Source of the DNA: Saturnia japonica
Lineage: Eukaryota > Arthropoda > Insecta > Lepidoptera > Saturniidae
Length of the DNA stretch: 64,000 bases
Direction: 5' to 3'
Assembly (NCBI GenBank): GCA_033032175.1
Contig: CM065323.1
Span: forward strand, 11,904,001 to 11,968,000
Position 1 is the first letter of the stretch. Each line of letters starts with the position of its first letter. A model generated the notes under the pieces. The model made no database searches. It had not been told where the DNA came from and was given only the letters and a program-made list of their open reading frames with translations. Position numbers and translations under genes: made by a program. Of the stretch, positions 1 to 11,639 are shown piece after piece.

Positions 1-99
1 GAAAGCGTGGGCAACAAGCGAGCAAGGGTGCCCAAGAGGCCGGACCTCGGCTTGAGCTGTTGGCGCGTTTGAAAGAAGTCGCGATCTGACTAATTCCCT
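1..99. other. GC-rich window edge, function unknown
   Basis: The first roughly 100 bases are clearly GC-richer than the following kilobase. One forward frame is open from the window edge to a TGA at about 90-92 (ending ...LELLARLKEVAI) and another to a TGA at 70-72. It could be the end of an exon, a promoter-proximal stretch or a repeat; the cut edge prevents a decision. No splice site was convincing. Confidence 0.2.
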
Positions 100-1429
100 A
101 TCCGTAAAATTCGATCTAAACTAACATATACATATAAACATGTCCCTGCCTCCTGGCAGGAATGAGGTAGCATGTGTAGTTATATGTATTTAGTGATCTG
201 AAATACGGTTTACACTAACTACACGCGGTTGACTTGTGCAGGTACGCCTTAACGTAGATAGGTATCTCTTCGGTACACTGTGGCGTGTATGGCCTGTGTT
301 AAGAGTACTTTGATAAAGTGTTTTCACATTAAAATTTAACAAAAGTGGAATTAAACGATTTGTTAAACAGCAACACTTAGTTTGTAGGAGAGTCTAATAT
401 AAACAAAACTATTCTAACTTGAATTTTTTTTTTTTTTTAATTACGGTTGCAATATTCATGATAAGTTATGTGAAAATATAATCCCTAGAGTAACGTATAA
501 TGGGCACAAGTAACAAGTTTTCGCGTTCAGTTTCATAGCTATTATGTTTTATGTTATTTTAACTGCCAACAGTTACTTATTAACTGCCGATAATATTAGT
601 TTTAGTGACGTAAATAAATGGAATTTCTGTATTACGTGCAGTGCGTAAAATTACGGTTTATTTCTTAAATGTTGTATGTGTCTAGGAATTATTTATTAGT
701 TTTCGTAATACTTTGATCAATCGGCAAACCGAATTCCTTTTTAAATATAAAATATAAATTATGTTTAAGAATTAATCGAAATTAGCAATCACAATGCCGA
801 AGATCTTAATTCAAATTGGTTATAAAACTTTAAAATAGTAAATATTTGATATATTAAAAAAACAAATCAATTATCAAGATTTGATATTAGATTTAGAGAT
901 TTCCTGTTATTTCATAGAATTCAAACATTAAATCGGCAATTACAAACACCTTAATTATAATTGAGTGGTAACATTTTGTAATATACTTAATTAACCTTCG
1001 AACAAATGTTATTGACCCCACCCCAAGGGCAATTTATTTATTCACTATATACATTTTAATTTTTATTGACTTTCCTATTTATAATTGTTTCTTAGCTAAT
1101 TACCGAATTTGTTATGCGACTATTGAATTCAATTTTTATTCTAAAGTCCTTATACCTAACATACTAGATTATGTCATTATACATTATAATTCAAACAATA
1201 TATTCGATCTATATGTAGTCATTTCTAATACATTTGTCTAGATTTCAAATTATCATAATATATTATTTTAAATAAGAATACATAACCGAAATTTCAGTAA
1301 AAAGAAAATAAAAATTTGTAGGTTACATTTAAAGTGTACTTTATTTATTTCAATTAATGTAGAAATCACATAAAGTTACTCCTTTTCTATACTACAATTT
1401 TAATGAATTACAAACAATATGTACAAAAA
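100..1429. other. AT-rich intronic sequence, nothing recognised
   Basis: Very AT-rich, with a T-run at 427-438. No open frame, terminal repeat or RNA-like structure was identified. Confidence 0.5.
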
Positions 1430-1560
1430 AAAAAGAAAACTTCATCGAGTTTCTTCTCGACTCTTCTTGATGACTGGGATATTTCCAAACCTGCAGTAGG
1501 TAATATTTTGACATTCATAAGTGCCTTCTAAGAACCTAAATTGAATAAAGTGAAGTTCAA
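1430..1560 (+). repeat. LINE 3'-end-like fragment (family G)
   Basis: Contains the string TCGAGTTTCTTCTCGACTCTTC, then CTGGGATATTTCC, a GCAGTAG motif, ACATTCATAAGTGCCTTCT and AATTGAATAAA. The same ordered blocks occur at 46755-46885. Lepidopteran non-LTR retrotransposons commonly end with a GAGTTTCTTGCCGGTTCTTCT block followed by an AATAAA-type tail, so this is probably a truncated LINE 3' UTR. No reverse transcriptase coding sequence is present. Confidence 0.45.
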
Positions 1561-1564
1561 ATGT

Positions 1565-1935
1565 TATCATAATATTAATACGTGAATCAAAAACTTTGTA
1601 ACCCTTCTTACGAAATTTCTGCGGACGGAGGAAGTCTGTGAGATTTGGCATCGTTAAAGTTTATATGGAGAAGGAGTGTAGAAAGCTAAAACTTATGTAT
1701 AATATATGTTACTAATATATTTAATGAAATTAACTAATACTGCGAATCCTAACTCGACTAATTCCATTAACTTACACCCCAAAATATTGACATTGTCACT
1801 CAATGAAAAGTGTCAGCAAGTGATATAATATTCATTATTTAGATTCTTATAGCAAATGTCGAACAGAAAATAGTCTATGATTAAAAAGTCGCTGGTCGAA
1901 TTTCGGTCATTGGGCGACCGCTAATAACATTTATT
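1565..1935 (+). mobile_element. Helitron-like non-autonomous element fragment (family E), copy 1
   Basis: Shares a long ordered similarity with 31700-31970 and 34305-34672 (GAGATTTGGCAT/GTTAAAGTTTAT, GCAGAAAGCTAAA, ACTGCGAATCCTAA, ACATTGTCACTCAATGAAAAGTG) and ends with GTCGC(1888-1892)...GCGAC(1914-1918) then CTAA at 1921-1924 before a T. The same ending with CTAG is seen at 34662 and 56082. A short hairpin followed by CTRR|T is the signature expected of Helitron 3' ends; here the stem sits unusually close to the terminus. No helicase is encoded. Confidence 0.4.
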
Positions 1936-3036
1936 ACCTCAATAAATATTTATGATAATTTCAACTTAAATGAATGATTTTTTCTTTTCATTATACCTTA
2001 TTGACAATTAAAATTAGCCAAGTTACAAATCCCATAATAAAGTAACGAATTGTTTTTTTGTAAATGAATTGAATAACAACTACAACTATAATTAAAGGAA
2101 CTGCTTACGATCTTGGCACCCGTTAGATATCTTTTACCGGTGACAACTACTCCGAACGTCGTTTCTATCGAACTTGGCCCTTGGGATTTTATATTTGTAC
2201 TAGTATATCTATAAACGTTACTTTGAGTAACTATATAGGTATTTAAAAAAAATCCTGTTCGATAGAATATTATATAGTATAGACTTACCCATGTGAAATT
2301 TCTATCATATATAAACACTATAAAGTTTTGTATTGTTACTTTTCAACGAAATGTCGAATGTCGTTAAATTAATTTCAAATTATTATTTAAAATAAAGGTG
2401 TCTCGTTCAACTGAACTCTCTTATACAATACAAATAGATCTAGACGGTTTAATAATAGAAGATAAAGATGGAGAAGGTTAAGGCGGTGTCACGAGCCAAC
2501 TATGTCAATATTTGTATTTGCGCACCATTCATATAATTATCATAATAATATTATTATCGTACATAATGAATTAATAGGTTTTGTCGATAATAATTATTGT
2601 TTTCGCGGATATCTCAGTTGCTAACGGACATAATGTACTCTGTTCGGAGATTGATTACTCTGATCGAAGTCTAAACACTTTTTTCTAATTTAGTACTGTA
2701 CTATTTAGAAAATTCTTAAATCGGATCATTGATGTAGACAATGCTATGATGTTTTTAAGTAGATGCGTTACCCGCGTTCTATTTTGGCAATACTAAAGTC
2801 AGGTAATTGCCCGACATTCTTTCAGTCGCGTATTATCCATTGTCGCGTTTGCAAGTCACTACAGGTCGAAATATATATATTCATTTCTTTCTAACAACAA
2901 AAACGGCACATAAACTTTTCATATTCTTTCTCTTTTTTGCGTACTGTTTATCTGGAAGTCTTACATAAAGTTTCTTTGTATTAATAAATTGCGCTATTTT
3001 TAATGCAATGTTGTTGGCGTATGGCGTGCCTATATA
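1936..3036. other. Intronic sequence with one dispersed inverted repeat
   Basis: Mostly low-complexity AT-rich sequence. The block at about 2108-2190 matches 6104-6186 in inverted orientation and is listed separately. The forward and reverse frames here have no protein-like character. Confidence 0.45.
2108..2190 (-). repeat. About 80-bp dispersed repeat, inverted relative to 6104-6186
   Basis: Read on the minus strand it runs GGGCCAAGTTCGATAGAAA-CGACGTTC-...-GTCACCGGTAAAAGA...-ACGGGTGCCAAG. The + strand at 6104-6186 has GGGGCCAAGTTCGGTAGAAA, GACGTTCCGGGTACTCGTCACCGATAAAAGA and ACGGGTACCAAGTTCC in the same order. The unit itself starts and ends with an (G/A)CCAAGTTC motif. Family not recognised. 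Confidence 0.5.
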
Positions 3037-4214
3037 ATAGGTTGGGGAAAAAGTTTCTTCGCATTTTTATATGAAAACTAAAGACATTTTTTTTAAATTA
3101 TATTTACATTTATTTAGAGTATATATGTTCCGTTTTGTTCAATGACTTTCTGCCATTTTGTAGGTAGAGACATGATACCGTTGATGTAGAAACTTTGGGA
3201 CTTCTGATAAAAAAAACGCGACAAATAGTTTTGGCATTCCTCTCTTGGTGTTAACCTTACAGAACCTAAAAAAATCTGAAGAGACCGAAACAGGTGAAAG
3301 TCTGATGGTGCAAGGTCAGGGCTATATGGCGGATGCACTAACACCTCCCAGCCAAACTTTCTTAATTTTTGCTGAGTGGCTAAAGATGTGTGTAGTCTAA
3401 TGTTATCGTGATGAAAGACCACGCCGTTCCTGTTGATCAATTCCGGCCGCTTTCTCTCAACTGCTTCCTTTAATCTCATCAGTAGTTTGCAGTAGAGATC
3501 CGAGTCGAAGGTTTTGCCAGGCGGTAAAAGCTAATAATGAAGAATGCCCTTCCAGTCCCACCATACACATAGTATCACTTTATTTCGAGTTAGCCCAGGT
3601 TTAGCCACATTCTGTGAAGCCTGGCCAACCTTAGATCACTACATTTTTTGTACGTTCTTGTCGTACGTGATCTACTTTTCATCGCGAGTTATCAATTTCT
3701 TCAAAAACGGCTTGGTTTCATTACTTCTCAATAATGAATCGCAAATGAGTACACGGTTCATTAGGTTTCTTTCAGTGAGCTCGTGTGGCATCGAAATAAC
3801 GAGCTTTTTGGTATAGCCAGCTTTCTTCAAATGGGTTAAAACTGTTTATTAGTCAATTTCCAGTTCTTCAGCTACATTGGAACTACTGATATGCTGATCT
3901 TGGTCCACTTTTTCAAAAATGGCAGCCATTTTATTCGTAACAGAGCGACCAGAGCGAGGTACATATTTATCATCAAAATTTCCGGACTGAAAACGTTTGA
4001 ACCAATTTTGTGCTACTCTTACTGACATTGTATTAGGTCCATAAACATCACAAATTTTTTTCGCTGCTTGAGTTGCATTTTTGCCTTTTTTGTAATAATA
4101 TTTTCAAGTGTATCGAATTTCTTCGTTAGATTGATTCATTTTTACAGAAAGAAAAACGTTAACGTTAACAGTTTATACCTATAATTATGCGAAAATACTT
4201 TTTCCCCGACCTAA
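3037..4214 (-). mobile_element. Mariner-family DNA transposon, decayed copy
   Basis: Terminal inverted repeats TAGGTTGGGGAAAAAGT...TCGCAT (left) and TAGGTCGGGGAAAAAGT...TCGCAT (right, reverse complement), about 27 bp each, flanked by TA at 3035-3036 and 4215-4216, the mariner target duplication. The transposase lies on the minus strand. Length (1178 bp) is normal for a mariner minus small deletions. The TIR type differs from the intact element at 24112, so this is an independent and older lineage. Confidence 0.88.
3114..4139 (-). pseudogene. Mariner transposase pseudogene
   Basis: On the minus strand the frame begins MNQSNEEIRYT at 4139 and continues with a recognisable paired helix-turn-helix region (NATQAAKKICDVYG, NWFKRFQSGNFD), then breaks: a stop after a ...EELEID segment, and the conserved DEKW of the catalytic core reads DEK-stop (CTA at 3672-3674 on the + strand). 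The C-terminal 121 residues (3479-3114) remain open and keep HHDNIRLH and YSPDLAPSDFHLF, whose two Asp residues are separated by 34 residues, the D,D34D mariner spacing. Several frame changes lie between these parts. The product cannot be functional. Confidence 0.88.
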
Positions 4215-4216
4215 TA

Positions 4217-5611
4217 TAAAATGTCATTGAGACAATGTTACTAATTTCGTCGTTGATAATTCTGAATTCTATTTCAGTGATAGTCTTTTGTACTAAACCT
4301 ATAACTCCAAATGTTGATAGGTGTAACTCTGTTTTTTTAATAACATCACCTCAAAGGGACTGCTATGTACCAGAAAGTAAGCACAGTATTACCTATCTCA
4401 GAAATCGGAAATCCATAGTCTGTCTAAGTTGACAAGCCAGCCTGATAGGAACTGGATGCACACGTCTGATCCCGAAATGCGAGTAATAAAAACAGAGACA
4501 CTGTGACGGGTTTATTATTTTGTGCGTGGTGGTCGCGATCAAGTCGCACACTATTGTCGTGTACTACAAACCACACTTCTGGTTAACTGCCAATCTTCAG
4601 TTCAATATTTATGATCGAACATCTATCGGTATGTTATGATATGACAGATACAATTGACTAGTTTACTCTGTTTGAAAGTAGGTTTTAAATTATTAATTAT
4701 TATCCGTTAAGAGGAAAAAAATATTACCTACCATATTTTTCCAGGAGTTAGAAAACAGCAACACTTTATTTTAAAGGTTTACTTTTCGTAAACAGACGAA
4801 AACCCTGTCAGCTATATTAGTCCATGTATTATCTATGCTGTAACGTCATACGGGTTAAAATATAATATTTGATATTTAGCAAACGTTCATCATTGTAAAT
4901 ATCTCGATAGTTTTCATAAATGTTAATGTCATAAAACAGATTACATAGCAAATTTTACTCGTACTAGATCCGACATGAAATTTGCTTAGAGTCCTATGAC
5001 GTCACAACATGACCGACAGTGTCTTCAGGGTTCATAATATTTTTTTTTTTTTTTTTTAATTGAAAATATGTAGCCATCTTGCGTTTTTAATATCTGAAAC
5101 AGATAAATATTGGTTTATTAAGTCGTATACTAATGAAAATATTTATTTATTGCGCCAAATTTAATACAATTAAAGTATTTTATTGAGACTGACTTCCATT
5201 TTTAGGATTAGCGTGTATCCTATACTAAATTAAACAGTGAGCAATTTACGTGAAGATACTAAACAGTTTTGTAAATAAAACTTTAATTTGCATTCACCAC
5301 TAATTGTGATGGTAAACGTGTAAAGATGAAGATGTCTAATATTTCGGGGTAACGTTATGACGAACACCGACCCATTGTCCCCCGGGCGTTGGAGTAATTA
5401 AGCTCGCTGGTAATCGCCATAGTCCAGATTAAGACATGAGTTCATAATGAACGACGATCAATCTCCTTTACGGTCTGTTGTGAATTCGTTCTAAGAGGTA
5501 TGGTCCAACGTATAAGATATACTAAAATGGAAAATAATGATAATAATTATGTTACAGGAAAGAAAATAGCTTTGTTAAACTTACCATGTCGGTTTCTGCA
5601 TAATATAATAT
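4217..5611. other. Intronic sequence with degraded repeat fragments
   Basis: 4430-4560 carries GTCTGATCCCGAAATGCG and GTGGTCGCGATC...ATTGTCGTGT, which also appear at 22745-22880 (family D-related debris). A 17-base T-run lies at 5041-5057. No coding sequence was recognised. Confidence 0.4.
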
Positions 5612-6068
5612 TGTTACGACCTGTTGCAACCCGATAAAAAAAATAGAAAAATCCTGTTCCCGAAATATCTCGAAGCAACTACAACCTTCTCAGGACTTCA
5701 AAATAATGTTCACGTCGTTAACAACCGCGGCGCATGTTTGTGTAAACATCGCAGTTTACACAACATGTATAGGGCTTATCGCCTCGATTACGTCATCGAG
5801 TAGGGATAGAAACTAAACGTCAAGAAAATTAGCGATGATTCACGTTTTTTCTGCGATCGTTTTGTGTAGGTATTTAAGTGTATCAGGCGCGGCACCGAGT
5901 GGAGTTCAGTTTTGAATTACAAAGCGATAACAACAAGCGATAAAAGAAGCGAATCCACGGTGAAATAAATAACAGTGTTGTGAGTTCGTCAAATTTGTAA
6001 CTGTGTGGAATTCGAATAAAACTTCTTCACGTCAACCATCGGCATTTCTATTACCCACGGGTGTAACA
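5612..6068 (+). mobile_element. Solo LTR of a retrotransposon (gypsy- or BEL-like)
   Basis: Begins TGTTACGACC and ends GGTGTAACA, i.e. TGTTAC...GTAACA, the inverted termini typical of LTRs, and is flanked on both sides by ATAT (5608-5611 and 6069-6072), a 4-bp target duplication. Internally there is a TATA-like GGTATTTAAG (about 5869-5878) with an arthropod initiator-like TTCAGTTTTG about 30 bases downstream, and AATAAA at about 6015, the U3-R-U5 order expected in an LTR. No internal retroviral-type genes are next to it, so the element has been reduced to one LTR by recombination. The 4-bp duplication favours gypsy over BEL (usually 5). This orientation follows the TATA and AATAAA order. Confidence 0.72.
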
Positions 6069-6103
6069 ATATAATATCACAACTAAAACATAAATGTGAA
6101 AAA

Positions 6104-6186
6104 GGGGCCAAGTTCGGTAGAAATGACGTTCCGGGTACTCGTCACCGATAAAAGAGCTGAGATGTAACGGGTACCAAGTTCCATGA
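6104..6186 (+). repeat. About 80-bp dispersed repeat, partner of 2108-2190
   Basis: Starts about 36 bases after the solo LTR and is the inverted partner of the block at 2108-2190. It keeps GGGGCCAAGTTCGG, GTCACCGATAAAAGA and ACGGGTACCAAGTTCC. Its nearness to the LTR might be chance, because no LTR accompanies the other copy. Confidence 0.5.
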
Positions 6187-8588
6187 CATTTCCTTTAATT
6201 ATAGCTTTTCAACTCATTTACTAAACTATTTGTTACTTTCACTGATATGAGATTTCTAGCTTTGTAAGTCTTAATTGTCAAAATATATGTAGTACGTTAA
6301 TATATTAATTTATTACATTTATAACGTCAATAATTATTTTTGTTAAACATGTACACCACTTGTTTCGTATTTTTCCCCGTAGTCGGGTTACAATTTTTTG
6401 AACTTTCTCTTGTTATATTTAATTTCCAAAATTTTTAGAAATTACACAATAAATCTGAGGGCACGATGGTGCCCCCGCCAAGTCGAGCACAAGGCATGGC
6501 CGTTACCATCTTTACGAGGAATTTAACGAGTAAAATATGGGCCAGATTTTAGCCAATATTACTCGTTTTTTTATATCCACCTCCTTGATTTGGTTGTTTA
6601 TGAGATTTCACTACTTTTTATAGACAAATCATGGCATCGCAACCGAGTCTTGCCCCGTTTTTTACAACATGTTTTGATGGGATTTATTTTAATAAACGCT
6701 TAAAAGCAATCAATTGGACCATAAGCAAAGAACAAAGCGTTAACAATGGTACGCGGCTTAATTTGTACAGTGATATATATTTTGAGAGCAACAATATAAG
6801 TGTTACAAATTATAAAAAGGTTTTTAACATCACTTAATGTGGATGGATTATTTATGATTGTTTTGAATGATGGATACATCACATCAAACACGAGGTTCAG
6901 GTTTCTGAGTCATATGCTACCAGCATTTGTTTTTTTCTTGTTTCATTACTCGTACCTTCTTTATAAAGCCGACAATATTTTCTGACACCAAAGGGTATAT
7001 TCGTCATCAATATGTATCCCCTAATTATCATTATTAATTATGATTATTATAATATCTATTCTCAACAATTATTATCGTCATTATATTAATAAAAACGATC
7101 TCCAAATAGAGATGATAAAAACGGAGATTTGATAAAATAGCTAGATGAACAATTCACGAAAGATGTGGCTGGGTTAGTTTAGGTATGACTCGTCATAAGA
7201 AACAGCGGGAAACGGCGAGCGCCAAGTACTAATAATATTGAAGAAGTTTTAGTTAAGAGTATTGTACAGTGTTTACCACCAGGTGCAGTTCAGTCACTTC
7301 GGCATGCTATTATTTAAACAAAACCAAAATCTATACTTATCATCATTTGGAGTCTTAAGTTCAGTATATGTCAAATATAATGCGTTTCAAATAGAATTTA
7401 GAATTAGCAATGAGGCCGAAACGTCGAGCAGTTAAAAAGTAAAACGCGATCTAGACCCGCTTTAGAACGATGTATTTGACAAAATTCACGTCTTTGGCAT
7501 TGTACTTTAAAAAGATAAAGAAAGATAGTATTTTTCTTACTAGTTTATTGTGATACCACAACAGATTTTAGGATTGCTTATAATAATACTTTATTTACTT
7601 TTAGCGGTTATTGTATATAAAATAAATATTACATAAAACTTCGATGTATACATGTAAATTCCTAAAAATTTGTTAGTTAATACCAAGGTTCAAATGCGGC
7701 CACTAGATTGACATTACACTGGTCTTTTCGCGAGAGCGACTTCAATATTGTATATACATGGGTTAATATTTTTATCAAGTGTAATCTAGTAATTGGTTGA
7801 GTTGTTTAAGACTACGCAAATATAGAATATTTGCACACACAAATCATAAGAATACCTACAACACATCTAGATAGATATAAGAGATGACATACGTAAGGTC
7901 TCTGAACAATGAGCCTTTGTAGGCCACAATGGCTCTTTATGGCCGTTGACAAAGTGGCATTTTGCAAAGATTTGCCTCACACGTGGCAACAGATAGGGTT
8001 GTGACACACATTTTTGTACTATTTAAAAAATAATTTAATTGGAATTGGTCTCTTATTTCATTAAAAAAATTAAGTAAATAGTATATTTATTAGAAAGCAT
8101 TATAAGCCCTTCTGTTATCTGTTCAAGATCTTTTGTATCGTCTAAAAATAGATTTTAAATTAATTTCATAAATTGTAACGGCGCGATTCAAATAACAAAG
8201 TTACATTTACTTTCAGCGCCAAAAATTATTTTTAATCATTATTCAAAACAGTCCTGTTATTTAATAAAATACAATAGTGCATCGATTATAATTCCTTGGT
8301 GAATTCTATATGCCTTTAAGGAGTTACAAATATCTTGAGAAATATCAGCTTCACTTTCACTACTATTGGAGGAAACGGCAAGAGTACGGTAAAGCTTTTA
8401 TATTGCAACTGCGCAGTCTGAAAATCTAGTCATAGTGTTTCACTTCAGTAATTTACATTTCAGGCCAACTAACTCATCCATCTAACTACATTTTTGTCAT
8501 GATAGCTTTGCATTGTTATAGATAAGTCTTTTTATATATCCTCATATAAATCTTCACGTTAATTTCTTATAAGAATAACGATATTTTT
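6187..8588. other. Intronic sequence, mostly unrecognised
   Basis: 6455-6520 (GGCACGATGGTGCCCCCGCC, then GGCCGTTACCATC) is a GC-rich patch with a short internal palindrome GGCACGATGGTGCC. 7255-7305 carries ATTGTACAGTGTTTACCA and GTCACTTCGG, shared with family D repeats at 21560 and 49115. The rest is AT-rich with no gene-like content. Confidence 0.4.
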
Positions 8589-8876
8589 GAAGTGAAAACT
8601 TCTTTAGCCGCGTTGAGCGATTTTTGGTAAGGAAAAACTTATGGGTTTGCGTGACCATCGCGTCACCGATGACCTCGACATGCTCGTGACGTATGGCGCT
8701 TTCGTCATACTAGCGACGCGTAGTATAGTGACTAGTGTACATGTATACGCATATATACACTAATATATTGTATTTACTCGACTGTATCATATAAAATCTT
8801 GTGATTTCGCGTCACCGAAATGTTCTGCAATAATTCAGACCATAATTGTATTTAAAATTAAATTGAGTTTTCACTT
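8589..8876. mobile_element. Short non-autonomous DNA element (MITE-like)
   Basis: Ends are GAAGTGAAAACT (8589-8600) and its reverse complement AGTTTTCACTTC (8865-8876), a 12-bp inverted repeat around a 288-bp body that contains GC-rich blocks such as GTGACCATCGCGTCACCGATG. A partial relative of the left end (GATGTGAAAACTTCTTTAGG) is present at about 60198. No target duplication is clear, so the superfamily is undetermined. Confidence 0.45.
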
Positions 8877-9404
8877 CTGTCGGCAGTCCTTATGACAACC
8901 TCTGATTTTTTAATAATATCTAAGAATTTAAATTTAGCATAGTTACTCCTTTCATGGTGTAGACGCTCACTAAGAACGGATTCTACGCAAATCATATTAT
9001 ACAAAAATTTAATACGGATGAAACTGTGGGTCACATCTATTTATTTATACAACAGGCATGACCACCAGTGGGATTTTAGGTGGATCCTCCTTTTATCTTC
9101 TCTCCGTCATTTTGCCGGATTTGGATTTTATATGACGTATAACATCGAGTGTATCTTCACCACAATAAAAAACAAGACGTTTAGCAAGCGACTTCATAGA
9201 GTTTGTGTTATAATGTGCACGTGGAACGTAAAAATCACACTTATATTTTTTTTTTTATAATACCACTAAACAAGTAGGTACATATAGATAACTTCAAAAA
9301 CATAGTGCATGGGATTCACGTTGTATTTGAATGATTTCAAAAAAATACGGTGCTTTATTTAATTTTGAACACTGATTTTTTTAATACTACAAATGTGGGA
9401 AACA
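8877..9404. other. Intronic sequence with a family C 3'-end relic
   Basis: 9015-9045 (GGATGAAACTGTGGGTCACA) resembles the GAAACCGTGGGGCACAGCTAG terminus of family C seen at 40825, 50460 and 51015. No gene was recognised. Confidence 0.35.
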
Positions 9405-9600
9405 AGCATAAAGCCCGCCTGGTGGTAAGCGACTGCCGTAGACTTTGGACGCTTGTAATACCATAAGACGTATCACTAACGCATTGCCGATCTTGAACCC
9501 CCCTACTCCAAGGAGCTCTAGAGACCGTACTCACCGCAGGCACCACAACACAAGGTCTCCTGTAGGGTGGAGGTATTTTCCACTAGAAGAAATATCTAAA
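9405..9600 (+). repeat. Dispersed lepidopteran-type repeat (family J), copy 1
   Basis: Ordered blocks GCCCGCCTGGTGGTAAGCGA, CCGTAGACTTTGGACGC, TTGTAATACC, ACGCATTGCCGATC and GGAGGTATTTTCC. The first part resembles 12335-12500 (CACCTGATGGAAAGTTATCACCG...CCGTTGCCGGCC), and a reverse-strand copy is at about 42650-42805. This type of 'GGTGGTAAGCGA...GTTGCCGGCC' repeat is very common in Lepidoptera. Open frames on either strand here are repeat-derived. Confidence 0.5.
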
Positions 9601-10032
9601 GAATCTTCTTTGTGCCCTACTATCTCTCTCTCTTTAACTTCTTTGAACCGAAAGGCAAAAATATTTTTTGGATTTCTTATATTGTTTCAACCCTAATAGC
9701 AACACAGTTTCTTTGTGAAATTGTTTGTTGCAATTCTATTTATTGAATAGTCAGTGTATTGTTTTAATATTTTGCTGGTATGTTGATTGTTTTCATATTA
9801 TTTATTACATTGAGTTAATGTGTAGAAGCGTATGATATAACATCTTGCGCTTGTTATTTCTGAAAACGCTTTATAGACCAAAGACCACAGTCGAAAAGCA
9901 CAAAAAAAAATATTTCTCATTTGATTAATAATGATGTGAAAGTTGATTTTTCTCGCACGGCACTCGTACGCCATCTATACAAGACTTTTGTAGAAAATAT
10001 AAATTTTAATAGGTAAATAATATTATATTATT

Positions 10033-10228
10033 AAGTGTTATTGGGTTTTTCTATGAAATTTTCAGTAGCAGATAGGAGTTTGGCTTTATGCCCGATTAAT
10101 GGCAATAGGCTCGCCCCCTATTACATGGGACCTTAATATACCTAGTGAACTGTGGGTGTACATTAGTACACCTCACCTCTGCCTAACCCTTCAGAGAATA
10201 TAGGCACGATGGTATGTTATATTGTGTA
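10033..10228 (+). mobile_element. SINE family B, 5'-truncated copy
   Basis: Matches the body of the SINE at 53860: AAGTGTTATTGGGTTTTTCT, ATGAAATTTTCAGTAGCAG, GCCCGATTAATGGCAATAGG, CCCCTATTACATGGGACC, GAACTGTGGGTGTACATTAG, and a tail CTAACCCTTCAGAGAATATA then TATGTTATATT. The tRNA-like head with the Pol III boxes is missing. Confidence 0.7.
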
Positions 10229-11639
10229 GCTCAGCCCCCGATTGCCCTTGCGTGGACTTATATAAAACTTGTAAAATATTAATTCTTATCAAAATAGATA
10301 ATCCCTTTGTCATATGAACTTAACGTAAGTAAATTTTTAAATATACCAAAGTTGTTTGTACCCTATGGACTCCAAAACGGCTGGAGCGATATTGATTAAA
10401 TTTTCATACTATCTTCATATTAGCCCAGCGGGTGATCCTGCTAAGTTTGGTAGTGATCGGATCAATGTTCGATATGGACTCCTAAAGTGCTAGGAACGCG
10501 TGGCCAGGTTTGTTAGTAAGTAAACTAAAATCATAAAGTCATAACAAAATCCAATTTTCATTTTAAAATAATTCGCAAGATAACGTCCAAAATAAATATA
10601 ATAATATAACAATAAAACTGATAGCGAAATAAGACAAACATAATATTACATCGAGGAAATAGAACAATAATTTTGGGTACTTCACCCAGAGGTTATCGTT
10701 ACCGACCCACAGTGACCTAATAATAAATTATCCAACAATAATTGCATTGTATTAACCTGATTATTTAATATATTGATAACTAAGCATTTTTAATGATAAT
10801 AATCGTGTTTTGTTGGAGTTTAGTAAAATTTATAAAAAGCGTTAACAAAAACCGTTACGTCATTCTGCGCAACGTACCTTGCGCACCTATCACTTTAAAG
10901 TCATAAATGTGTGTCGGTCGGTCGGTCAGTCAATCAGTCTGGAGTAAACTCCAGTCGTCCGTTGGAGCGGTCACAACTTTTTTTACATTAATAACCGACA
11001 TTTCAATCAACAGAACTTTAATAAGCGTATAATTTTTAAATTTAAACAGTTTTTTCATACATTATCTGTCAAAACGTCAAAATTATCCCTTAAATAAAGA
11101 TATCTAATGATTGAAAAATCGGCCAATCATAAATAAGATCGTTAAAAAAAGTTTAAGGATAACATATTAAGACTTTTGAAGTAAAACTATTTTGGGTTCA
11201 AAAGTTTCAAGGTGTAATTTTATTGCTTCTTTTTCAGTGCAACGTTTCTGAAACGAAAAATAGGCAATTTTACCAGGGAGAGAAGAGGAAAGAACTAGTG
11301 GTTTTATCATGATGCTTTTCTTCACCGAAATCACATTCTTATATCGCGACGTGATTTCCGTTTACGCTGTCACCGAGCCATCATTGATTCTAAATTAGGT
11401 AGGATCGATTATATTATACTTACTTCGGTGAGCCAGTAACTTAGAAGTATGCCAGTTCAACTTAACATTAAACTGAAAAAACTTAAATGCAATAACAATC
11501 TAATAATAAAGTTTAACAACTTTTCCATTGCATGTTGCTGACATGTTTTCTGCAATTTTGATCAATTATCTCGCGATGAAAGTCAGCTTCCACATACCTG
11601 TAACCTATTTGATTGTGTAACAACAATTTATATCTCGCG
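10229..11639. other. Intronic sequence with minor repeat debris
   Basis: 10340-10510 (CCCTATGGACTCCAAAACGG, AGCCCAGCGGGTGATCCTGC, then GATATGGACTCCTAAAGTGC) looks like a decayed interspersed repeat of unknown family. 10916-10940 is a short (GTCG/GTCA)n microsatellite. Otherwise AT-rich with no genes. Confidence 0.35.
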
